A stretch of DNA of 64,000 nt from Bacteroidota bacterium (GTDB lineage Bacteria; Bacteroidota; Ignavibacteria; Tepidaquicellales; Tepidaquicellaceae): contig JAFDZP010000004.1 in NCBI GenBank assembly GCA_018266835.1, positions 1 to 64,000 of the forward strand. The letters run 5' to 3'. Shown here piece by piece: positions 7,864 to 17,034 of this stretch. Position numbers and translations under genes: made by a program. The first letter of the stretch is position 1; each line of letters starts with the position of its first letter. The notes under the pieces were generated by a model. The model was not told where the DNA came from and searched no databases. It saw only the letters and a list, made by a program, of their open reading frames with translations.

Positions 7864-9039
7864 TTATTCAAATGCTGCAAAACCTGTAACGTCTTCACCG
7901 AGAATCAACGAATGCATTTCATGTGTGCCTTCATATGTTTTTACGGATTCAATATTATTAAGATGCCTCATAATCGGATATTCATCAAGTATTCCGTTTG
8001 CTCCCATCATTTCGCGAGCCATGCTTGCGATGTTTTTTGCAATCTCACAGTTGTTTCTCTTAGCTAAAGAAACATGTTGAGGTCTTAATTTATTTTCATC
8101 TTTTATTTTTGCAAGTCTCCAGTTCAATAACTGAGCTTTTGTAATTTCTGTAAGCATGTAAGCAAGCTTATCCTGTGTAAGCTGGAATGCAGCAAGAGGC
8201 TTGCCGAACATAATTCTGCTCTTTGTATAGTTCAATACTGTATCATAGCAACCCATTGCCATACCCGTTACGCCCCAAGCAATACCATATCTTGCCTGTG
8301 TTAAACAGCTAAGAGGTGATTTCAATCCGCCTGAGTTTGGTAAAATATTTTCTTCGGGAATCAAACAGTCTTCAAATACCAACTCAGAAGTTACTGATGC
8401 TCTGAGTGAAAGTTTACCCTTCATTTCAGGTGCGGAGAATCCTTTAGTTCCTTTTTCAACTAAGAAGCCTCTTACTTTGCCGTCGAGCTTAGCCCATACA
8501 ACTGCAACATCTGAAACTGTTCCGTTTGTAATCCACATCTTTGCGCCGTTCAATAAATATCCGCCGTCAACTTTTTCTGCTTTAGTTATCATTCCACCGG
8601 GATTGCTTCCGAAGTCAGGCTCCGTTAATCCGAAGCATCCGATAGCTGAACCGTTTGCAAGTCTTGGCAGCCAGTTTTTCTTCTGCTCTTCACTTCCGAA
8701 TGAATATATGGGATACATTACGAGTGAAGACTGAACCGATGCAAAGCTTCTCACGCCGCTATCGCCGCGTTCAAGCTCCTGCATTATAAGTCCGTATGCA
8801 ACATTATTTACACCCATTCCGCCGTATTCTACGGGGAGAGTTGGTCCGAAAATTCCCAGCTCAGCCATTTTAGGCACAAGCTTAGAGGGGAATTTCATAT
8901 CCTGATTGTATTTTTCAATTATTGGAATTACTTCGTTACTAACAAAATCACGAACTGTATCTCTTATAGATTTTTCTTCATCGGTTAACAGGTCATCTAT
9001 GAGATAGTAATCAACGCCCTTGTAATTTTCTGCTGCCAT
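7864..9039 (-). CDS. gcdH: Acyl-CoA dehydrogenase, glutaryl-CoA dehydrogenase type
   Basis: A 391-residue FAD enzyme. It carries acyl-CoA dehydrogenase signatures: GCFGLTEPDFGSNPGG, an MWITNG strand near 168-173, a KLSLRASVTSEL segment, ARYGIAWG, and the catalytic glutamate E370 in TYEGTHEMH. The ARYGIAWG and YEGTHEMH segments match glutaryl-CoA dehydrogenase, which oxidises and decarboxylates glutaryl-CoA to crotonyl-CoA in Lys/Trp breakdown. No other gene of that pathway is nearby, so the exact acyl-CoA is inferred from similarity. It lies 32 bases downstream of the DUF6483-like gene. Confidence 0.85.
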   Translation of the reverse strand: MAAENYKGVDYYLIDDLLTDEEKSIRDTVRDFVSNEVIPIIEKYNQDMKFPSKLVPKMAELGIFGPTLPVEYGGMGVNNVAYGLIMQELERGDSGVRSFASVQSSLVMYPIYSFGSEEQKKNWLPRLANGSAIGCFGLTEPDFGSNPGGMITKAEKVDGGYLLNGAKMWITNGTVSDVAVVWAKLDGKVRGFLVEKGTKGFSAPEMKGKLSLRASVTSELVFEDCLIPEENILPNSGGLKSPLSCLTQARYGIAWGVTGMAMGCYDTVLNYTKSRIMFGKPLAAFQLTQDKLAYMLTEITKAQLLNWRLAKIKDENKLRPQHVSLAKRNNCEIAKNIASMAREMMGANGILDEYPIMRHLNNIESVKTYEGTHEMHSLILGEDVTGFAAFE

Positions 9040-9071
9040 AGTTGTATATTAATTAAGTTAAGGATTAAATT

Positions 9072-9506
9072 TTAATTTTGATTTTCTGCTTCGAGAGCAT
9101 CTAGCTCTTTATCTATTTTTTCATACTCCGCTTCTATTTCTTTTTTCAGATCGTGATACTCATCATCATTTGTATCGGAAAGAATTGCATCATACAAATA
9201 AGATGCTTTTATTTTCAGTTTCACTTTCTCTTCTTTATCTTCTGCATCAGAAGCAAGATTGAATAACTTTGCTGCTATTAAAGTTTTTACTACATCAAGC
9301 TTTCCTGAAATACTGAAGAAACTTACTAACTGCTGAACGGGAAGATTATTTATAAAATTATAATCGAGCCCAATTAAAGTCTTGCATCCGTTGGCAATTT
9401 CTTTTCTTATCTCATCTTTTACACCTATATCTTTTTTAAAAAGAATCTTTGCTATTACTTCAGTCAGTGTTTCCAGCTGACGCATTAAAAAATCTTTACT
9501 AATCAT
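9072..9506 (-). CDS. All-helical conserved protein (DUF6483-like)
   Basis: A 144-residue acidic, all-alpha protein without signal or membrane segments. The start (DFLMRQLETLTEVIAKIL) and a later helical hairpin rich in Leu and Lys resemble DUF6483, a small family of unknown function; this match is from memory of the pattern. The C-terminal third is a charged coiled coil. It follows hflX by 2 bases, so the two are probably translated from one message. Confidence 0.6.
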   Translation of the reverse strand: MISKDFLMRQLETLTEVIAKILFKKDIGVKDEIRKEIANGCKTLIGLDYNFINNLPVQQLVSFFSISGKLDVVKTLIAAKLFNLASDAEDKEEKVKLKIKASYLYDAILSDTNDDEYHDLKKEIEAEYEKIDKELDALEAENQN

Positions 9507-9508
9507 TT

Positions 9509-10801
9509 TTACGAGTACATTTTTTCTATTTTATCAAAATTCTTTTCAGTTGTGTTCATTTTTACTTTTATCATTGTCTTAAGGTATTCAACTTTTTTCA
9601 CTTCGCCGAGATTGTATAGTTCGCTAAGACCTTTATAATCTCCTGCTTTTAATCTTACAAGCGTTTCTTTGTTATTATGCGAAAGCAAATCAAGAATCTT
9701 CTCCATCAGATACTTTATATTCATCCCTTTTTCAGCAGAGATGAATACTGAATGCTCATACTTATCTTTTACGGCTGCCATCATATCTTTGTTTTCAAGC
9801 GCATCGACTTTATTAAATACGTGCACAATAATTTTATTTTCTGCTCCTATTTCTTTCAGCGTTTCTTCTACTACATCAATCTGCTCTTCGAAATTTGGAT
9901 TTGAAATATCTATCACGTGAAGAAGGATGTCTGATTCAATTACTTCAGCCAATGTAGATTTGAACGATTCAATCAGTCCGTGCGGCAGATTTTTTATAAA
10001 TCCTACTGTATCGGAAATTAAAACCTTCTTCGGAATTTTCGGAACGGATTCTTTTTTATTTACTGAGTTAAAACTTAAAACTCGCGTAGAAGTATCAAGC
10101 GTAGCAAATAATTTGTTTTCAACCAGAACATCTGAATCTGTGAGTAAGTTCAGTAAGGTTGATTTTCCTACGTTCGTATATCCTACCAGTGAAATTCTAT
10201 AGAAATTTTTTCTTTCCTGAGATTGTGTCTGCTGCTGCCTGTCAATTTTTACAAGTTTCTCTTTAAGCATGGCAATGCGTGTACCGATAAGACGTCTATC
10301 CGTTTCAATCTGTGTTTCACCGGGACCTCTTGCTCCTATACCGCCGAACTGCTTAGATAAGTGAGTCCATTGGCGTGTCAGTCTCGGCAATAAATATTCA
10401 AGCTGTGCAAGCTCCACCTGCAATTTTGCCTGTGAAGTTCTTGCGTTAGATGCAAAGATATCAAGGATAAGATTTGACTTATCCATTATCTTGCATTTTA
10501 TTTTTTGTTCAAGATTTCTTATCTGCGTGAAGGCAAGCTCATTCTCAAAAATTACGAGAGCGATTTTGTTATCGTTAACATACTCGGCAATCTCGTTTAC
10601 TTTTCCTTTACCTATCATATAGCGCGAGTCATACGTATTATTCGACTGATAATACATTTTCATAACAACTGCGCCTGCAGTTTCAGCAAGAAATTTTAAT
10701 TCGATAAGTGAATCTTCTGAATGGTAATTTTCTTTGTCGCTTTTATTTGAATAACATACAAGAACAGTTTTCTCAAGTTCCTTTGCGGTTTCTAGCATCA
10801 T
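9509..10801 (-). CDS. hflX: Ribosome-associated GTPase HflX
   Basis: A 430-residue GTPase that binds the 50S subunit and splits or rescues stalled ribosomes. The N-terminal HflX domain contains GIGARGPGETQIE and a coiled linker. The G domain has G1 GYTNVGKST (207-215), G2 within ATLDTSTR, G3 DTVGFI and G4 NKVD. The frame extends to a TTG at 10843, but the ATG at 10801 (or 10798) fits the family better. A phased AGTGGG/AGTCCG repeat lies 46-61 bases upstream of the ATG. It heads the seven-gene minus-strand run. Confidence 0.93.
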   Translation of the reverse strand: MMLETAKELEKTVLVCYSNKSDKENYHSEDSLIELKFLAETAGAVVMKMYYQSNNTYDSRYMIGKGKVNEIAEYVNDNKIALVIFENELAFTQIRNLEQKIKCKIMDKSNLILDIFASNARTSQAKLQVELAQLEYLLPRLTRQWTHLSKQFGGIGARGPGETQIETDRRLIGTRIAMLKEKLVKIDRQQQTQSQERKNFYRISLVGYTNVGKSTLLNLLTDSDVLVENKLFATLDTSTRVLSFNSVNKKESVPKIPKKVLISDTVGFIKNLPHGLIESFKSTLAEVIESDILLHVIDISNPNFEEQIDVVEETLKEIGAENKIIVHVFNKVDALENKDMMAAVKDKYEHSVFISAEKGMNIKYLMEKILDLLSHNNKETLVRLKAGDYKGLSELYNLGEVKKVEYLKTMIKVKMNTTEKNFDKIEKMYS

Positions 10802-10846
10802 ATAGTTATAAATTACCCAAATTTCAAACGAATTTAAAGGCAATAA

Positions 10847-10862
10847 AGTGGGAATAAGTCCG
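10847..10862. promoter_or_regulatory. AGTGGG/AGTCCG dimer upstream of hflX
   Basis: AGTGGG at 10847 and AGTCCG at 10857 resemble the AGTCGG dimers of regions A and B, here spaced 10 rather than 11 bp. It lies in the hflX/sulP divergent gap. Confidence 0.4.
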
Positions 10863-10952
10863 AATTTAACAGCAATATATTGCGCTTAGGACTGAAATTA
10901 AGAAAACTATCTGAATTGTTAATAGAACTCAAAATGACGATTTTAAAAAATC

Positions 10953-12653
10953 ATGTTCGTTCCTAAGCTCTTTACTACACTAAAAAGCTACAACAAAAAG
11001 TTATTTGTTTCCGATGCAATCTCGGGCGTGATTGTCGGAATAGTAGCTCTTCCTCTCGCTATAGCATTTGCAATCGCATCGGGTGTCTCACCTGAAAAAG
11101 GATTAATCACAGCAGTCATTGCCGGATTTATAATTTCATTCCTTGGCGGAAGCAGAGTGCAGATTGGCGGACCCACGGGCGCATTTATAATTATCGTTTA
11201 CGGAATAATTCAGAAGTACGGTATGGACGGCCTTATGATTGCTACAATCATGGCAGGTATTTTTCTGGTATTGATGGGATTTTTCAAACTCGGCACTCTG
11301 ATACAATTTATTCCGCTTCCAATCATTACAGGTTTTACCTCAGGCATAGCATTAATAATTTTTACTACTCAGATAAAGGATCTCTTCGGTCTTCAGATAG
11401 ATAAAATCCCTGCAGACTTCGTCGAAAAAATCCCTGTGCTCTTCGGAAATCTGAATTTACTTAATCCAAGTACGGTTTTTGTTTCAGCGTTATCGTTATT
11501 TATAATAATCATCATTCCCCGTTATACAAGAAAAATTCCGGGAACGTTTGTTGCTCTGATTGTCGGAACTCTGGTTGTATATTTTTTCAATCTGAACGTT
11601 GAAACAATCAGCACAAAGTTCGGAGTTATCTCAAGCAGCATTCCTCCGCTTACATTTCCTGTTATCACCTATGAAAAAGTTGCGGGATTAATTTCCCCGG
11701 CTTTTACAATTGCTATGCTCGGCGCAATTGAATCATTACTATCAGCAGTTGTTGCAGATGGTATGACGGGAAACAGACACCGTTCAAACATGGAACTGAT
11801 TGCGCAGGGAACTGCGAATATTATTACTCCGCTGTTTGGGGGAATTCCCGCTACAGGCGCAATTGCAAGAACTGTTACGAATATAAAGAACGGCGGTAAG
11901 ACTCCCGTTGCAGGATTAATTCATGCAGTTGTGCTATTAATGATTATGCTTTTCTTCGGAAAGTACGCAGGAATGATTCCGCTTTGTGTGCTTGGTTCTA
12001 TACTTGCTGTTGTTGCATATAATATGAGTGAGTGGCGTGAGTTCAAAGCGCAGCTTAAAATGCCCAAGAGCGATGTGGTGGTTTTGCTGACAACTTTTTT
12101 CCTGACCGTTGTGTTTGATTTAACAGTGGCAATTGAAATAGGAATGGTGCTTTCGGCATTTTTATTTATGAGACGAATGGCAAGCGTAACTAATATGGGG
12201 ATCGTAACAAGAGAATTTGATGAAGAAGGCGCAGAAGAAACAGGAGATAATTCCATTGCAGGAAAAGATATTCCGAAATATGTTCTGATATACGAAGTAA
12301 ACGGACCGTTCTTCTTCGGTGCAGCAAGTAAATTCAAGGAAGCTGCAAGAGTAATTGAAGGCAGAGTGAAAATATTTATAATGCGGTTGAGAAATGTGCC
12401 GGCAATCGATTCTACGGGTATATCTACAATTGAAGATTTTTATGAAGACTGCAAAAAGAATAAAATAATTTTACTGCTTTCCGGAATTCACGCACAGCCA
12501 TTATTTGCCGCTGAAAAAGCAGGACTGATTGAAAAAATAGGAATAGATAACTGCTGCGGAAATATTGACGATGCATTGAATAGAGCGAGAGAAATTTTGG
12601 GACTGGAAAAGCAGGAAGTAAAAGCAGCGAAAGAAAGCTCAATTGAGAGGTAA
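10953..12653 (+). CDS. SulP family anion transporter with STAS domain
   Basis: A 566-residue inner-membrane transporter for sulfate, bicarbonate or another anion. The N-terminal 420 residues hold 10-12 membrane helices, including GVIVGIVALPLAIAFAIASG and the SulP signature GGSRVQIGGPTGAF. A cytoplasmic STAS domain spans about 455-550 (FIMRLRNVPAIDSTGI). Substrate cannot be told from the sequence; no carbonic anhydrase or sulfate-assimilation gene is adjacent. It is divergent from hflX with a 150-bp shared upstream region. Confidence 0.9.
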   Translation: MFVPKLFTTLKSYNKKLFVSDAISGVIVGIVALPLAIAFAIASGVSPEKGLITAVIAGFIISFLGGSRVQIGGPTGAFIIIVYGIIQKYGMDGLMIATIMAGIFLVLMGFFKLGTLIQFIPLPIITGFTSGIALIIFTTQIKDLFGLQIDKIPADFVEKIPVLFGNLNLLNPSTVFVSALSLFIIIIIPRYTRKIPGTFVALIVGTLVVYFFNLNVETISTKFGVISSSIPPLTFPVITYEKVAGLISPAFTIAMLGAIESLLSAVVADGMTGNRHRSNMELIAQGTANIITPLFGGIPATGAIARTVTNIKNGGKTPVAGLIHAVVLLMIMLFFGKYAGMIPLCVLGSILAVVAYNMSEWREFKAQLKMPKSDVVVLLTTFFLTVVFDLTVAIEIGMVLSAFLFMRRMASVTNMGIVTREFDEEGAEETGDNSIAGKDIPKYVLIYEVNGPFFFGAASKFKEAARVIEGRVKIFIMRLRNVPAIDSTGISTIEDFYEDCKKNKIILLLSGIHAQPLFAAEKAGLIEKIGIDNCCGNIDDALNRAREILGLEKQEVKAAKESSIER

Positions 12654-12774
12654 AATGAGAGATAAAACAAGGATTAATTCGGAAATAAAGTGAACTGTAA
12701 AGCCACAATTTTGTTTACTTTAATTTAATCTAAAAGTTATATATTTGTTAAAGTTCTTTAATTAAACTGAGCGT

Positions 12775-13752
12775 ATTAAATCCAAAAGACTCATATTAGC
12801 CGCACTGATAATAAGTGAAATTGTTACGGCCGTTCTCTTAACATATCTCAGATATAAGAATCAGGACCTGCCTGTTCGCAGCTTTGATTTAACGAAAACG
12901 GGCAATATGATTTCGTTGTTCTTTTTTGGTGTACCTATCCTCATACAATTAGTTTTATTCTTCAAAAAATACCCTCTGAATAACGGAGCGTTATTCGTTT
13001 TATTTTTTCTTTCTATCCTTTCCAATGTTTTTGTTGTAACTGCATTTTATTTTTATCAGAAAGATTTAAAAATTCTTTTATACTCTTTCGCTCTTCTTCT
13101 TAATTTTATCGTCACATCAGGTTCAATAGTAATAATAACATCGCGATTAAAAAAGTTGTATGTGTTCAGAACGATTTGGTTCAATCTTTTTCTGATACCG
13201 ATTCTTCTGCTTGTCGTCTTCTTCAAAGTTTATACTTTCAAAGATGATGCGGGAGAATATGCAGACGGAGAGAAGAAGGCTGATGCAGGAGTAATTCTCG
13301 GCGCGGCAGTATGGGGAGGAAACAGACCTTCACCCGTGCTTCGTGAAAGAATAAACAAAGGGTTTGAAATTTATGACAGGAAGAATGTAAGAAAGCTTGT
13401 GCTTACAGGAGGCGGCTCACCAAATGAAATGACTGAAGGTGACGTTGCAAAAAATGAGCTTATAAAGTACGGAGTTGACCCGAAGAATTTAATTGTAGAG
13501 AATAATTCAAACTCCACTATGGAGCAGCTTCAGTTCGTAAGAGATTTTCTTTACAAGACTATGAACTGGAAAAAAATTATACTGATATCCGATAACTATC
13601 ATTTGTTCCGGTGCAAACAGATATGTTCGTTTAATAATATAAGCGCTGATGCAATTTCATCCGATACACCGCTCTCAACTGAAGGAGGAGTTACTTTCTG
13701 CATTAAAGAAAGTTTTGCTCTTGTTGAGTTCTGGTTTTTCGGAATAGGTTAA
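12775..13752 (+). CDS. DUF218 (YdcF/SanA/ElyC-like) membrane protein with apparent ATT start
   Basis: The C-terminal part is a DUF218 domain (GVILGAAVWGG, LVLTGGG, then SNSTMEQL and SDNYHLFRC), a Rossmann-like fold linked to envelope and peptidoglycan-precursor functions. The N-terminal part has four membrane helices. The first ATG is at 12907, but the frame upstream encodes a convincing basic start and membrane helix (KSKRLILAALIISE) back to an in-frame TAA at 12763. The only start-like codon placed to include it is ATT at 12775, giving 325 residues. Either a rare ATT start or a changed start codon is involved; the ATG form has 281 residues. Confidence 0.75.
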   Translation: MKSKRLILAALIISEIVTAVLLTYLRYKNQDLPVRSFDLTKTGNMISLFFFGVPILIQLVLFFKKYPLNNGALFVLFFLSILSNVFVVTAFYFYQKDLKILLYSFALLLNFIVTSGSIVIITSRLKKLYVFRTIWFNLFLIPILLLVVFFKVYTFKDDAGEYADGEKKADAGVILGAAVWGGNRPSPVLRERINKGFEIYDRKNVRKLVLTGGGSPNEMTEGDVAKNELIKYGVDPKNLIVENNSNSTMEQLQFVRDFLYKTMNWKKIILISDNYHLFRCKQICSFNNISADAISSDTPLSTEGGVTFCIKESFALVEFWFFGIG

Positions 13753-13799
13753 AAAAATAATATAACTCATAATATAAATACTTAATACAAAACAAAAAA

Positions 13800-14273
13800 A
13801 TGCCGCAAACCCGAAGACATATCAGAATTAAAGTGATGCAGATTTTATACGCGCAATCTATGAACGGTGACCCGATTGAGATGGTGATGAAAGATTTATT
13901 ATCCGATGTAGAGGACAAGGAGAACAAACAATTTGCAGAGGACCTTATTCACTACATTCTTGATAATCTGAAAACGATTGAAGAAATAGTTGATAAAAAA
14001 GTTGAGAACTGGGAAGCGGAAAGAATGGCTTATCTGGATAAGGTGATTTTGAAAATCGGTGTGGCCGAGCTGTTAAATTTTCCTGAAATCCCTCCGAAAG
14101 TAACTATCAATGAAGCGATTGAAATTGCAAAGGATTTTTCTTCCAAAAGCAGCGGGAAATTTGTGAACGGAGTGCTTGATGCAATACTTGAAGATCTTAA
14201 AAAAGAAGACAAGCTGAACAAGACAGGCAGGGGATTATTAAATCTTGAGAAGAAGGGCGGAGGTAAGAAGTAA
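13800..14273 (+). CDS. nusB: Transcription antitermination factor NusB
   Basis: A 157-residue all-helical RNA-binding protein which, with NusE/S10, binds boxA in rRNA operons and prevents premature termination. The start (RRHIRIKVMQILYAQ) and the C-terminal INEAIEIAKDFSSKSSGKFV followed by NGVLDAI are the NusB signature. A basic, Gly-rich tail (KKGGGKK) extends the usual length of about 140. The start is preceded by an A-rich stretch, not a Shine-Dalgarno. The palindrome island begins 15 bases after the stop. Confidence 0.95.
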   Translation: MPQTRRHIRIKVMQILYAQSMNGDPIEMVMKDLLSDVEDKENKQFAEDLIHYILDNLKTIEEIVDKKVENWEAERMAYLDKVILKIGVAELLNFPEIPPKVTINEAIEIAKDFSSKSSGKFVNGVLDAILEDLKKEDKLNKTGRGLLNLEKKGGGKK

Positions 14274-14288
14274 TAAAGTTTCAGGTTC

Positions 14289-14434
14289 TCCTTACAAAGC
14301 TCCAGCTTTGTAAGGATACATTTACCAAGCTTGAGCTTGGGAAATAGTTAGTAATATTTTTTTTCGCTTTCAGCGAATTGTTCTTTTTGTCTTGATACAA
14401 AAAGAATCAAAAAAATCAATCCGCCATGGCGGAT
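14289..14434. repeat. Island of five different palindromes
   Basis: Five inverted repeats lie in 146 bases: 14289-14316 (arms TCCTTACAAAGCT/AGCTTTGTAAGGA, CC centre); 14325-14340 (CCAAGCT/AGCTTGG, TG centre); 14363-14377 (TTCGCT/AGCGAA, TTC centre); 14381-14406 (TTCTTTTTGT/ACAAAAAGAA, 6-base centre); 14419-14434 (perfect palindrome ATCCGCCATGGCGGAT). The first three share a GCT-NN(N)-AGC core also seen in the tRNA remnant. None is followed by a good T run in the nusB sense. Confidence 0.85.
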
Positions 14435-14521
14435 ATAAATTTAATATATCGCAGCACTGTTCAGATGTTGATTTGGAGTTTTTAAGAAGTAATTTTATTT
14501 TTTATCACCTCATCCATAGCT

Positions 14522-15739
14522 ATGAAAAATAAAAAACAGATTTTCTACTGGTCGCTATTTGATTTTGCAAATTCGACTTATGCGGTTATTGTTCTTGCAT
14601 TCGTGTTTGCAATTTATTTTACCAGTACTATTGCAGAAGGAAAGCCCATTGGCGATTTCTACTGGTCGCTGGGAATAAATATTGCGATGATAATTTCTGC
14701 AGTGCTGAATCCTGTATGCGGCGCGCTGGCAGATTACTCAAACAGCAAAAAAAAGTTTTTATTGTTTTTCACTATCCTTGCAGTTGTTCCGACTGCTTTA
14801 ATGTACTTCACAGGTCCGGGCACAATTGTTTTCGCATTGGTGCTTCTGATTTTCTCAAATATAGGATTTCAAACAGGACTTACATTTTATGATGCCTTCA
14901 TAAAAGAAATAACAGAAGAAAAGTATTACAACAAAGTTTCGGGCATAGGATATGCAGTAGGATATGCAGGGTCGCTGCTTTCAGTTGCATTGGTTTTTCC
15001 TCTGAAAGATAATCCGAATTTGTTATTCCTTGTCTGCGCGATAATGTTTTTTGTTTTTTCGCTCCCGTTATTTTTATTTCTGAAAGAAAAAAGACCTGTA
15101 AGAGAAGAGAAAGAAATAAATTATTTTACCTACGGCTTTTCAAAAACAAAAGCTGCGCTTATTGAAGTCGGAAGATACAGTAACCTGAAATATTTTTTAA
15201 TTTCGTATTTCTTTTTCATTGATGCAGTAAACACAATAATATTTTTCTCGGGTATTTATGCAAAGAAAACACTGGAGTTCACTGTTACTGAGCTCGCAAT
15301 ATTTTTTCTTTTAGTTCAAATAACTGCGCTGCTGGGCTCGTTGCTGTTTGGTTTTATCGGAGATAAAATCGGAATAAAAAAATCATTAGTATTTACTATT
15401 GTAATGTGGATACTTATCACAGGGGCTGTATTTGTAACTGATGACAAAAATTCATTTTTTATAATCGGTGCCTTTGCAGGAACATTTCTTGGAGCAACAC
15501 AAAGCCTTTCACGAACTATGATGGCAAAGCTGACACCGGATAATTTAAAGACAACTTTCTTCGGGCTTTATGCATTACTGGAGAAGTCTTCAACCCTGCT
15601 CGGACCTTTAACATTCGGGCTGGTATCATGGCTTTCAGGCTCGCAAAAAATGGCAGTTCTTTCAGTTGGATTTTTTTTCCTTCTCGGAATGTTACTGATA
15701 AGGAAGGTTAAAGTAGAAAATAAAATTGTAACAATTTAA
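14522..15739 (+). CDS. MFS transporter, UMF1 / Atg22-like family
   Basis: A 405-residue membrane protein with about 12 helices. The opening (FYWSLFDFANSTYAVIV) and the NPVCGALADYSNSKK loop are typical of the UMF1 (Atg22-like) group of the major facilitator superfamily, found in many Bacteroidota; bacterial substrates are unknown. It is followed 4 bases later by the SirB1-like gene, suggesting co-transcription. Confidence 0.85.
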   Translation: MKNKKQIFYWSLFDFANSTYAVIVLAFVFAIYFTSTIAEGKPIGDFYWSLGINIAMIISAVLNPVCGALADYSNSKKKFLLFFTILAVVPTALMYFTGPGTIVFALVLLIFSNIGFQTGLTFYDAFIKEITEEKYYNKVSGIGYAVGYAGSLLSVALVFPLKDNPNLLFLVCAIMFFVFSLPLFLFLKEKRPVREEKEINYFTYGFSKTKAALIEVGRYSNLKYFLISYFFFIDAVNTIIFFSGIYAKKTLEFTVTELAIFFLLVQITALLGSLLFGFIGDKIGIKKSLVFTIVMWILITGAVFVTDDKNSFFIIGAFAGTFLGATQSLSRTMMAKLTPDNLKTTFFGLYALLEKSSTLLGPLTFGLVSWLSGSQKMAVLSVGFFFLLGMLLIRKVKVENKIVTI

Positions 15740-15743
15740 AAAG

Positions 15744-16610
15744 ATGACAGAAATAAAAGACACAGAGAATCTTATAAAGCTTTTAGATGATAACGACGAG
15801 TATGTTTATCAACATGTAAGAGGCAAGCTGATGGAACTGGGCAATGATGCGCTCCCTGCATTATTGATGAGTCTTACGAATGATAATCCGTTATTAAATG
15901 AAAGAATAAAGAACATAATAGATGAGATTTATTTTTCTGAAGTAGATGCTAAGTTTAAAGCGCTTTCAGAGAAAAAAGAAAATATTTTGGAGGAAGCTGT
16001 TTTTCTCATTGCAAACTATGGCTATCCTGAAATGGATATGAATAAATATAAGAACGAGCTTGATGAAATGAGCACCAAGCTGAACTTATCAATTGATAAA
16101 ATGAAAACAAATCCGCTGATACCGCATGATGACCCGCTTCAGATTATAAAAATAATAAATCATTTTTTATTTTATCAGCAGGGATATAAAGGCAATACTG
16201 AGAATTTTTATGAACCGGAGAACACGTTCTTTAATGATGTAATGGACAGGAAGAAGGGAATTCCTATCAGCTTATCTATTCTTTATCTTCTTGTATGCAA
16301 AAGGTTAAACCTGCCGACTTACGGAGTAAATCTGCCCGCACATTTTATTATAAAATATGTCGACGAGCGAGACGAGTTTTATATAGATCCCTACAATAAT
16401 GGTATAGTGATCTCGAAAAGTGAGGCAGTAAAATTTTTAAGCAGAATTGGATTAACAAAAGAAGATTTTGATAGTATCTCATTTTTGAAGATTGCTGATG
16501 ATAAAGATATTATTAAAAGGTCACTGAATAATCTTGTTAATATTTATACCCGCTCAGGCGATACTCAAAAAACGGAGCAGCTTAAAAAAATAATGAGCTA
16601 TTTTGAATAG
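15744..16610 (+). CDS. SirB1 / transglutaminase-like family protein
   Basis: A 288-residue soluble protein. Residues about 1-60 resemble a HEAT-like helical repeat (LIKLLDDNDEYVYQHVR). The centre and C-terminus are a Transglut_core2/SirB1 domain: FFNDVMDRKKGIPISLSILY, YGVNLPAHFIIKY and FYIDPYNNG. The usual catalytic Cys is not visible at its expected place in the GIPISLS segment, so enzymatic activity is doubtful. The role is unknown. It forms a pair with the upstream UMF1 transporter. Confidence 0.75.
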   Translation: MTEIKDTENLIKLLDDNDEYVYQHVRGKLMELGNDALPALLMSLTNDNPLLNERIKNIIDEIYFSEVDAKFKALSEKKENILEEAVFLIANYGYPEMDMNKYKNELDEMSTKLNLSIDKMKTNPLIPHDDPLQIIKIINHFLFYQQGYKGNTENFYEPENTFFNDVMDRKKGIPISLSILYLLVCKRLNLPTYGVNLPAHFIIKYVDERDEFYIDPYNNGIVISKSEAVKFLSRIGLTKEDFDSISFLKIADDKDIIKRSLNNLVNIYTRSGDTQKTEQLKKIMSYFE

Positions 16611-16643
16611 CGGCTATTGTTACTGCTCCCTTGTAATAGCCGC
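16610..16643. terminator. Hairpin between convergent genes
   Basis: Arms GCGGCTATT and AATAGCCGC with a 16-base loop. The stem starts at the last base of the SirB1-like stop codon. It has no T run and could act in both directions. Confidence 0.5.
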
Positions 16644-16658
16644 CATGGAGAAAGGAAT

Positions 16659-16958
16659 CTATTTTTTGTAAATCTTTGCGAAAATTATACCAAGCAAATA
16701 ACCAATCAGACCTGCTGCAAAAACATGAAATGCAATGAGAGTAAGAATTGCAGAAAGGTTAAAGTTCTCTTCCCTGATATCATACTTTACAAATAAATTA
16801 TACGCACCTACGATTATTCCCAGCACTGCGCCGGTCTTTACATAGGAGAAAATGAAGTTTTGCCTTACTGTTATCAGCAGAGCTTTTTCTTCTACTGTCG
16901 GGGCTTTTGGCATTTCCCATCCGGGGTAAACCTGAGTTTCATTTAATATCTTTGACAT
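16659..16958 (-). CDS. Small two-helix membrane protein, unknown
   Basis: A 99-residue protein not recognised. An N-terminal soluble stretch of about 28 residues is followed by two membrane helices, one near 33-51 and one near 68-92 (LIGYLLGIIFAKI), and a basic end. It is the only gene between the SirB1-like gene and the BNR-repeat T9SS gene. Confidence 0.6.
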   Translation of the reverse strand: MSKILNETQVYPGWEMPKAPTVEEKALLITVRQNFIFSYVKTGAVLGIIVGAYNLFVKYDIREENFNLSAILTLIAFHVFAAGLIGYLLGIIFAKIYKK

Positions 16959-16996
16959 AACTTATTTTTAAAATTTAGAGGATAATTTTTAAAATA

Positions 16997-17025
16997 CCTC
17001 TCACGGAGGAGATAACCGTGAGAGG
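16997..17025 (-). terminator. Terminator of the BNR-repeat T9SS gene
   Basis: On the minus strand, arms CCTCTCACGG and CCGTGAGAGG with a 9-base loop, then a T-rich stretch. Confidence 0.75.
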
Positions 17026-17034
17026 GCTGTTGAA

